Positions 58,467-64,000 of a stretch of 64,000 bases of DNA are shown one piece after another. Both the position numbers and the translations under genes were made by a program. The notes under the pieces are model-generated. The model saw only the letters and a program-made list of their open reading frames with translations, had not been told where the DNA came from and did no database searches. The stretch lies in assembly GCA_040757295.1 (NCBI GenBank), contig JBFLXH010000002.1, positions 71,024 through 135,023 on the forward strand, in the 5' to 3' direction. This DNA is from JAGXSE01 sp040757295 (lineage in GTDB: Bacteria; Bacillota; PH28-bin88). The stretch's first letter is position 1, and each line of letters begins with the position of its first letter.

Positions 58467-60050
58467 TCAGCAATAAACCTGATAATTCAGGTCTGGAAAA
58501 ATACTATCTCTTTCTCTAACTTCTGATAGGAAGCCCTCGTCAATACAACCGTTGGATACTTCATGATGGAGCCTAAAAAACCTGCCAACATGGTTAACCG
58601 TGCGTTTACAGGCATAATCCACCATAGTGCCGGTTTTCATGATAAAGGCCCAGTCACTGCTTTCCGCCAATAAGACTTCTCTTGCTGCTTGGTTAAGAGC
58701 TTCCCTCGTTAGCCCACTAGAATTTGGCATCTGGAAGGCCAGATTAGTCATTCGCTTTGCAGCTTGATGGAGGTGGCGGTAAATCCAGTGGTTGCTGCTA
58801 TCCAGCCAAACGTCATTGTATCCTTTGCTGCCCCAACTGGACATGCATGGTGTCGAAGGTTGGTTAACCGGGTATAGTCTTAGGTATTCGCTGGGGGTAA
58901 TAGTCTTAAACATGTTGGTGTCAAAGGCGATCTTGCGCAGCAGGAATTCTAGCCACATCGGCCCTTCGAACCACCAATGACCGAATAATTCCGCGTCATA
59001 GGGAGCTACAATAATTGGGGCGCGGTCCATATGAGCTGCTAAATACTCGATTTGCTTTTCCCGGTTGAAAAGAAAGTTTCCAGCGTGGATTGCGGCTTTT
59101 TCTCTGGCCCAATCCGGATGATAGGGCTCCTTGTGATTGGTTTTTCCAGTAATACGGTAATACTTTATGCCGGTGTCTACCCGAATACCTTCCGGATGAA
59201 TGTAATCCTTAATTAATTCATAATCCAGGTCAAAGCCAATGTCACGGTAAAACTCCCGGTAATCAAAGTCCCCAGGATAGCCTTCCTGGGAGCTCCAAAC
59301 CTGCAGGGAAGATTCCACATCCCGGCCAAAAACAGCTACCCCCGATTTAGGGCAGCTAATAGGGGCAAATATCCCATATCTCGGGCGAGGTGTGGCAAAC
59401 AAGATGCCGTGAGTATCCACAAAGAAATACTTTATGCCAAAGTCACGCAATACTTCGTCTATGCCAGGTGCATAACCGCATTCCGGCAGCCACATCCCGT
59501 TAGGGGGGTGTCCGAAATTCCTAGTGAAGACTTCTGTTGCTATACTGATTTGAGCTTTTACCACCTGCGGCCGAATCCCGATTAAAGGCAAAAAACCATG
59601 GGTTGCCGCACAGGTTATCAGCTCCAGTTTACCTAAATCCATTAGCCTTTTAAAAGCGTGCAAAAGGTTATTGTTATAGCGAACGTGGAACAGTTCATGG
59701 CACCTGTTAATATAATCCTGATAAGTCCTCGCAAGGTAATTGAAATGAGGCTCTTCCTTGGTTCGCTTCACTTCCTGCTCGGTTAGTTTCTTGAGTTTTT
59801 CCAGGTGTTTTAGATACCTAGACTGAACTAAAGAATCAGCCAGCATACATATTAACGGGGGACTCAGGGAAAGGGTTAGTCTAAAGTCAACCCCGTCTCT
59901 CTCCAAATTCTCCATTGCCAGGAGCAGAGGGATATAAGTCTCAGTTATGGCTTCATAAAGCCACCGCTGGGCGAGGGCATGTTCATCTTCCGGATGCCTT
60001 ACATAGGGCAGATGGGCATGAAGTACCAAACAGAGGTAACCTTTAGTCAC
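58467..60050 (-). CDS. GH57-family 1,4-alpha-glucan branching enzyme (DUF1957)
   Basis: A protein of 527 aa forming alpha-1,6 branches in glycogen. GH57 signatures: HAHLPYVRHP at the N-terminus, the nucleophile Glu190 in GMWLPECGYAPG, the acid/base Asp352 in APYDAELFGHWWFEG, and a helical C-terminal DUF1957 domain (MSSWGSKGYNDVWLDSSNHW). ATG 60050 follows the DUF4912 gene by 4 bases on the same strand. With glgA, the GT4 and the nucleotidyltransferase it makes a glycogen unit without glgB or glgC of the classic kind. Confidence 0.9.
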   Translation of the reverse strand: MTKGYLCLVLHAHLPYVRHPEDEHALAQRWLYEAITETYIPLLLAMENLERDGVDFRLTLSLSPPLICMLADSLVQSRYLKHLEKLKKLTEQEVKRTKEEPHFNYLARTYQDYINRCHELFHVRYNNNLLHAFKRLMDLGKLELITCAATHGFLPLIGIRPQVVKAQISIATEVFTRNFGHPPNGMWLPECGYAPGIDEVLRDFGIKYFFVDTHGILFATPRPRYGIFAPISCPKSGVAVFGRDVESSLQVWSSQEGYPGDFDYREFYRDIGFDLDYELIKDYIHPEGIRVDTGIKYYRITGKTNHKEPYHPDWAREKAAIHAGNFLFNREKQIEYLAAHMDRAPIIVAPYDAELFGHWWFEGPMWLEFLLRKIAFDTNMFKTITPSEYLRLYPVNQPSTPCMSSWGSKGYNDVWLDSSNHWIYRHLHQAAKRMTNLAFQMPNSSGLTREALNQAAREVLLAESSDWAFIMKTGTMVDYACKRTVNHVGRFFRLHHEVSNGCIDEGFLSEVRERDSIFPDLNYQVYC

Positions 60051-60054
60051 AGGA

Positions 60055-60708
60055 TCACTCCTTAGATTTAATAACTATTTCACTGCTGATGCCATGGATC
60101 AGGACCGGTGAGCTTAGACCGGTGGGCTGTATCCCGGGCGCTCCGGATACAGTGCGGCCAAAGGTGCGCCAGATAGCGTCAATGGGTGGCCATAGCGGGT
60201 CAATGATATCAGAAACCCGATCGCTAGGGGTAGTAACGGTATTGGACCGTAAAACGGTGACAAATATTCCGTTAGGCAACAGGCGACCCAAATCGAGGCA
60301 ATAAGTATGATTTGGTTGCCCAACATTAATGTACCAGTTGTCGGCGAAAGGGTTAATAGGGAGGTCGGTAAAGGGAACATCAAGGGTGACAGCTGCTCCC
60401 GATTCGGTCAGGTCATAGATCCGTAAGAGGGGAGTGGATAGCTCCCACATGCCTTCCCCATAAGTTTTATTGAAATGCTGGCGGGTTTTATCGGTTACTT
60501 CCCAGTAGGCATAGATCCAGTAGGGATCCTTTACTAGAGCTACTAACTCATCTTCGCCATAAACTGGCGGCAGGTAGTAATTTTCCTCCCGTAATTTGGG
60601 GTTTTCCTGGGGTTTTCTGGCCGGAGGAGCTAAAAAAAACCGGTAAGCCACTAGGCCTAGCCCAACTGCACCCAGAATAATAATTAGAGAGATTAATAGT
60701 ATTTCCAT
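60055..60708 (-). CDS. DUF4912 membrane-anchored protein
   Basis: A protein of 217 aa with one N-terminal membrane helix (about residues 3-25). The DUF4912 domain has the marks VKDPYWIYAYWEVTD, LRIYDLT and NWYINVGQPNHTYCLDLG. Such proteins are often found beside GH57 branching enzymes, and the beta-sandwich may bind glucan; the function is not established. ATG 60708 starts the two-gene unit with the branching enzyme. Confidence 0.8.
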   Translation of the reverse strand: MEILLISLIIILGAVGLGLVAYRFFLAPPARKPQENPKLREENYYLPPVYGEDELVALVKDPYWIYAYWEVTDKTRQHFNKTYGEGMWELSTPLLRIYDLTESGAAVTLDVPFTDLPINPFADNWYINVGQPNHTYCLDLGRLLPNGIFVTVLRSNTVTTPSDRVSDIIDPLWPPIDAIWRTFGRTVSGAPGIQPTGLSSPVLIHGISSEIVIKSKE

Positions 60709-60773
60709 GACTCTACTCCTTGCCTCCTAAACTGAGATATTATTTTCTAGATAATAGCGGAAAAACATAATTA

Positions 60774-60858
60774 AAACCGCCGGGTGGAATGCTTAACATG
60801 AAATAGCGGCTATGTCAGCATTATTATGTTCTTCTTCCCGGCGGTTTATTTGCTTTTT
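60774..60858 (+). repeat. Large hairpin between divergent genes
   Basis: AAACCGCCGGG (60774-60784) and CCCGGCGGTTT (60837-60847) form a perfect outer stem. Inside, AATGCTTAACAT and ATGTCAGCATT form a second stem. T-rich sequence follows on the plus side, so it could terminate a short plus-strand transcript upstream of the CPBP gene or act as a leader attenuator. Confidence 0.5.
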
Positions 60859-60958
60859 AAATTTTTTTTCTCTTAAGTTTTTATTTAGACAGGAATACTG
60901 GCAGGATTATGTAACGTTATGTCATATCGATATTGTAATCACTGGCGGGAGGGGTACC

Positions 60959-61660
60959 ATGATTGAAGACAAAGAGCCGCCATCCTCTTTGTTGAGCTTA
61001 AAAGAGGCGGCAGTCCTTCTGGCGCTTATAGCCCTTATTATTACAGTTTCTGCTTCGATTATAAATGTAATAATCAAACCTTGGCCCGACATTTGGCGCT
61101 TTTTTATCCTTACTTTTTGGCAATCGCTAGTGGTTATCGGCATTGTAGGTTTAGTCTTCTTTAGCCGCCAGCTTTCCTTGCAAGATCTAGGTTTAGACTT
61201 GTCTGGTTTTTTCCGGGGTCTTGGCTTAGGAATTAATTGGGGAATAGGCATTTTTATCGGCGTAGTATTTACTGGGATGTTGGTTCAACTTCTATTGCCT
61301 TTTCCTCCAAAACCCCAGGCTTTCACCGATGTCCTGCTTGCCGCCCGGCTACCGGTGGAATTGGGGGCAGGAATTCTGATTGGGGTCGTTCTGGCCCCTC
61401 TGGCAGAAGAACTATTGTTTAGGGGTATGCTGTTCCCTGCTATGCGGGAGAAGATGGGGCTAGCCACAGCAATAATACTTAATGGAGCGGTTTTTGCAGG
61501 AGTCCATATGGATTTATTTAGGTTCATTCCTTTAGCTGTGGGCGGGATGCTTCTGGCATGGTTATTTAACAGGAGTAGGAACCTATATGTGGCTATTGCT
61601 GCTCACAGCACATGGAACGCTTTGATGCTTGCTGTGTTGCTGCTGGCCAAGTTTGAATAA
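60959..61660 (+). CDS. CPBP-family intramembrane metalloprotease
   Basis: A protein of 233 aa with about six membrane helices. The Abi/CPBP motifs are E150-E151 and R155 in EELLFRG, H183 in FAGVHMD, and H216/N220 in HSTWN, which form the glutamate-type intramembrane protease site of CAAX protease relatives. The start is set at ATG 60959, behind GGGAGGGG; the longer frame to 60812 runs back through the large hairpin. Substrate unknown; relatives process prenylated or signal-bearing peptides. Confidence 0.85.
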   Translation: MIEDKEPPSSLLSLKEAAVLLALIALIITVSASIINVIIKPWPDIWRFFILTFWQSLVVIGIVGLVFFSRQLSLQDLGLDLSGFFRGLGLGINWGIGIFIGVVFTGMLVQLLLPFPPKPQAFTDVLLAARLPVELGAGILIGVVLAPLAEELLFRGMLFPAMREKMGLATAIILNGAVFAGVHMDLFRFIPLAVGGMLLAWLFNRSRNLYVAIAAHSTWNALMLAVLLLAKFE

Positions 61661-61684
61661 AAGCCTTTGGTTGGAGGTAAGATT

Positions 61685-63079
61685 ATGGCTTCGGTAATAA
61701 AGCCAGGAGATACTATTCAGATTGATATTAATGGCTGCGGGCATCGGGGAGAAGGGGTAGGGCGGCTGGCCAACTTGGCGGTATTTGTTCCCAACACTAT
61801 CCCGGGTGAACAAGTCTCATGCAGGGTGACGGAGGTTAAGAAAACCTTTGCAAGGGCCAGCCTTCTGGAGATTATTCGCCGGGCACCAGCCCGGATGGAT
61901 CCTCATTGTAACGCTTTTTCCCTTTGCGGGGGCTGTCACCTGCAACACATTGATTACAGCCAACAGCTGCAGTTTAAAGCGGATCAAGTAGACCAGGCTT
62001 TGCGCCGGCTTGGTAAGCTGGAGGGCTATCACCTAAGGCCGGTTATCGGCATGGACTACCCGTGGCATTACCGCAACAAGGCTTTTTTTCATGTGGCTTC
62101 AGATCAAAGCAATATTCAACTGGGTTTCTTTCAAGAGGCCTCCCATGCTCTGGGGGGAAATGTTGAATGCGCTTTGTTGCCCAAAGACATGGTTAGCCTC
62201 GCCCGGGATCTGGAACAGTTATTAAATTGCAAGGAAATAAGGGAAGGGCTTTTTCATGACGGTAAATGCCAGTTGATCGGCGTGGTGATCCGCCAGGGTT
62301 TGGCAACCGGTGAAGTGATGCTGGTGCTGGTTACCACGTCTGCCTCTCTCTCTCTGCAAGGTATTGCCGCAACCTTAATGGAAGACAGGACCGAGCTTGT
62401 CTCTGTTATGCAAAACATTAAAGACCCGGACTCTGGCTTGCCGGTAGGCGAAAACAATCTTCTGCTTGGTGGCAGGGACCACATTATGGAACTGGTTGGA
62501 GAGTTCCAGTTTATGATTTCCCCCGGTTCCTTTTTTCAGGTCAATTCAATAATGGCCGAAAACCTTTTCAACCTGGTTGCAGAAACGGCTGCGCTAAGTC
62601 CAAAGGATTCGGCTGTAGATCTCTACTGTGGCACAGGCGCCATATCCTTGTTTTTAGCTAAAAGCGCTGGGCTGGTTTATGGCGTGGAGACTTTCGAAAA
62701 AGCTGTAGAGGATGCGGAAAAAAACGCCTGGCTGAACGGAATCGAAAACGTAAGGTTTTTACCCGGAGAAGCCGAAGCCGTTTTGCCGGACTTGTACAGC
62801 AATGGTTTCCGGCCAGAAGTCGTGGTGCTCGACCCGCCCCGTCAGGGGTGCAGCTCCCGGGTCCTGGAAACAGTCATCAACATGGAACCGCAGAGGATTG
62901 TATACGTCTCCTGTAACCCTGCCACCCTAGCCAGGGACCTCAGCTATTTGGCAGCCCATAATTATTCCATTGGCGTTGTCCAGCCTGTGGACATGTTCCC
63001 CCACACCTACCACGTTGAGTGCATAGTTCAGATAAAACGTGTCGAAACCCGGGGGTTGTCAAGGGGACGGGGTTATTGA
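61685..63079 (+). CDS. rlmD: 23S rRNA (uracil-5-)-methyltransferase, RlmD/RlmCD type
   Basis: A protein of 464 aa that makes 5-methyluridine in 23S rRNA using SAM. It has an N-terminal TRAM domain, a 4Fe-4S site (CNAFSLCGGCHLQH plus an upstream Cys), the SAM site DLYCGTGAISLFLA, DPPRQG, and the catalytic Cys in VYVSCNPATLARDL. ATG 61685 is after GGAGG. The usual end is followed by about twelve extra residues (TRGLSRGRGY) coded by the inverted repeat next to the IS256 element, so the original C-terminus may have been replaced. Confidence 0.9.
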   Translation: MASVIKPGDTIQIDINGCGHRGEGVGRLANLAVFVPNTIPGEQVSCRVTEVKKTFARASLLEIIRRAPARMDPHCNAFSLCGGCHLQHIDYSQQLQFKADQVDQALRRLGKLEGYHLRPVIGMDYPWHYRNKAFFHVASDQSNIQLGFFQEASHALGGNVECALLPKDMVSLARDLEQLLNCKEIREGLFHDGKCQLIGVVIRQGLATGEVMLVLVTTSASLSLQGIAATLMEDRTELVSVMQNIKDPDSGLPVGENNLLLGGRDHIMELVGEFQFMISPGSFFQVNSIMAENLFNLVAETAALSPKDSAVDLYCGTGAISLFLAKSAGLVYGVETFEKAVEDAEKNAWLNGIENVRFLPGEAEAVLPDLYSNGFRPEVVVLDPPRQGCSSRVLETVINMEPQRIVYVSCNPATLARDLSYLAAHNYSIGVVQPVDMFPHTYHVECIVQIKRVETRGLSRGRGY

Positions 63080-63081
63080 CA

Positions 63082-63125
63082 ACACCTCCCAATCTAAGGT
63101 AACTTAAGTTGGGGGTGTATTTTTA
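63082..63125 (+). terminator. Hairpin after rlmD at the IS256 border
   Basis: ACACCTCCCAA and TTGGGGGTGT pair, followed by ATTTTT. It can end the rlmD transcript and also contains the stop codon of the oppositely oriented transposase, so it may be part of the IS end. Confidence 0.6.
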
Positions 63126-64000
63126 TGCCAATACTCCGCCATATCGAAATAGCGGGATCCAGAAGACCTAGCCTCATTCATCTCCACAAGCACCGCCCCG
63201 ATCAGCCTCATGGCCGAATCCTCGTTGGGGAAGATCCGGATCACCAGCTCCCGCCGGCGGATATCCTGGTTGAGCCGCTCAACTCCGTTGGTGGTGCGTA
63301 GCCGTTTCCGGTAGCGTTCAGGCAACGCCATCGCAGCCATCGCGTCCTCGAAGCCAGCCTCAAGCCGCTCCACCGCCTTGGGCGCGCGTTCGCCATAATC
63401 ACGGATTGTCTCCTCCATAAGTCGGCGCGCCGTCACCAGATCGGGCGCGTCGAAGATCAACCGCAGTCGCCCGTGCAACTCGCCCTGCAGGGCTTTGGGG
63501 CAGGCGTCCAGGATGTTCCGGATAAAGAGGGTCTGACAGCGCTGCCAGGTGGCCCCCTGGAAATGCGTCTCGATCGCTTTGACTAACCCCTTGTGGTCAT
63601 CGGATACCACCAGGTCCACCCCTTTGAGGCCCCGCGCCTTGAGCCGACTAAAGAATTCCGACCAGGTGGCCTCCGATTCGCTATCCCCAAGCATAAGTCC
63701 CAGAATCTCGCGGTAGCCGTCCCGGTTGATTCCGGTGGCGATGAGCGTGCTTAAAAGCCGCACCCGGCTGACCAGAGCATCCACCAACAAGAAGGGGTAC
63801 TCTTGGCCACTCAAGTTTCGCTCGTTCCATTCCTTTACGGTGTCGTCCAGCCCCTTGCACAGGGCAGAGACGGTGGACTTGGAGAACTCCATGCCGCAGA
63901 GTTCCTCAACAACCGCCCGCACCATCAGGAGTGGATACGCCATTGACGATTATCTCGACCATGGCCAGCAACAGCGCCTGCTCGCTCCGCTGGTACCGCT
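63104..64000 (-). mobile_element. IS256-family transposase, frameshifted and cut by the window end
   Basis: The open part (63104-63943, 279 codons) covers the catalytic domain: Asp in PFLLVDALVSRVR, Asp in LVVSDDHKGLV, and Glu in GAVLVEMNEA (DDE), with TTNGVERLNQDIRRRE typical of IS256. Upstream, the expected YQRSEQALLLAMVEIIVNG is in another frame to the window edge; removing one base near 63922 would join them. The element is clearly GC-richer than its neighbours, which indicates recent arrival. The 5' end and left inverted repeat are outside the window. Confidence 0.88.

Noticed and set aside
60812..60958. Upstream extension of the CPBP protease
   Set aside because: It crosses the large hairpin and lacks an SD, whereas ATG 60959 has GGGAGGGG.
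1..64000. CRISPR array, rRNA or tRNA genes
   Set aside because: No regularly spaced repeats, no rRNA blocks and no cloverleaf with a conserved TTC-loop were noticed; a dedicated tRNA search would be needed to exclude a missed one.

Overview
The window looks like a chromosomal segment of an anaerobic Gram-positive bacterium of the Clostridia, most like the Peptococcaceae/Desulfotomaculum-Pelotomaculum-Moorella grouping. The reasons are the short HisG with a separate HisZ, GatCAB, RecD2 and PcrA, many TTG/GTG starts behind strong Shine-Dalgarno (SD) sequences, several ferredoxin-type proteins, a tungsten/molybdenum aldehyde oxidoreductase and a GH57 glycogen enzyme. The family-level placement is inference. 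No rRNA, tRNA or CRISPR array was seen.

Layout. 0-1.7 kb: a frameshifted polysaccharide deacetylase and a small ferredoxin/zinc-ribbon gene whose leader holds a structured repeat (copy A). 1.7-8.8 kb: a TrpR-like regulator (candidate HisR) and the compact operon hisZ-G-D-B-H-A-F-IE, without hisC or a histidinol phosphatase. 8.9-28.1 kb: an accessory metabolic region with a 2-hydroxyacid dehydrogenase, glycerate kinase plus alcohol dehydrogenase, a CitA/DcuS-type two-component system, a GntR regulator, two tandem copies of an unrecognised Fe-S/Cys-His-rich gene pair, a TctCBA solute transporter, a lone ilvC, a threonine aldolase, a class V aminotransferase and GlcD/GlcF oxidase subunits. Read together these suggest uptake and oxidation of a small (hydroxy)carboxylate through glyoxylate, hydroxypyruvate and glycerate intermediates; the substrate is not determined. 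28-39.6 kb: DNA maintenance genes (pcrA, ligA, recD2) with a cadC-cadA metal efflux operon in which the first Cys of the CxxC metal-binding motif is replaced by an in-frame TGA. 39.6-43.9 kb: decayed IS fragments, a carboxymuconolactone decarboxylase-like protein, a GNAT-TraB fusion, a zinc-ribbon protein and an internally deleted GNAT gene. 43.9-47.1 kb: gatCAB. 47.2-51.9 kb: a CC/Se-motif protein, an aldehyde:ferredoxin oxidoreductase behind a Moco/Tuco-like riboswitch with an intrinsic terminator, a MoaD-like protein, a LysR regulator and a GntR/RCK_C regulator. 52-60.7 kb: glycogen/alpha-glucan genes (CBM25 protein, glgA, GT4, a nucleotidyltransferase/phosphomutase-like fusion, GH57 branching enzyme, DUF4912). 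60.9-64 kb: a CPBP protease, an RlmD-type rRNA methyltransferase and a GC-rich IS256-family transposase with a frameshift, cut by the window edge.

The most unusual signals are three solo copies of a structured RNA that I recognise as HEARO/IscB-type omegaRNA with no IscB gene in the window, the duplicated Fe-S/Cys-His gene pair of unknown function wired to a GntR operator and a transporter, and the TGA-for-Cys codon in the cadmium ATPase. Several single-base frameshifts at homopolymers (A7 near 416, C5 near 47332, an extra base near 63922) mean that sequencing error must be excluded before calling those genes broken.
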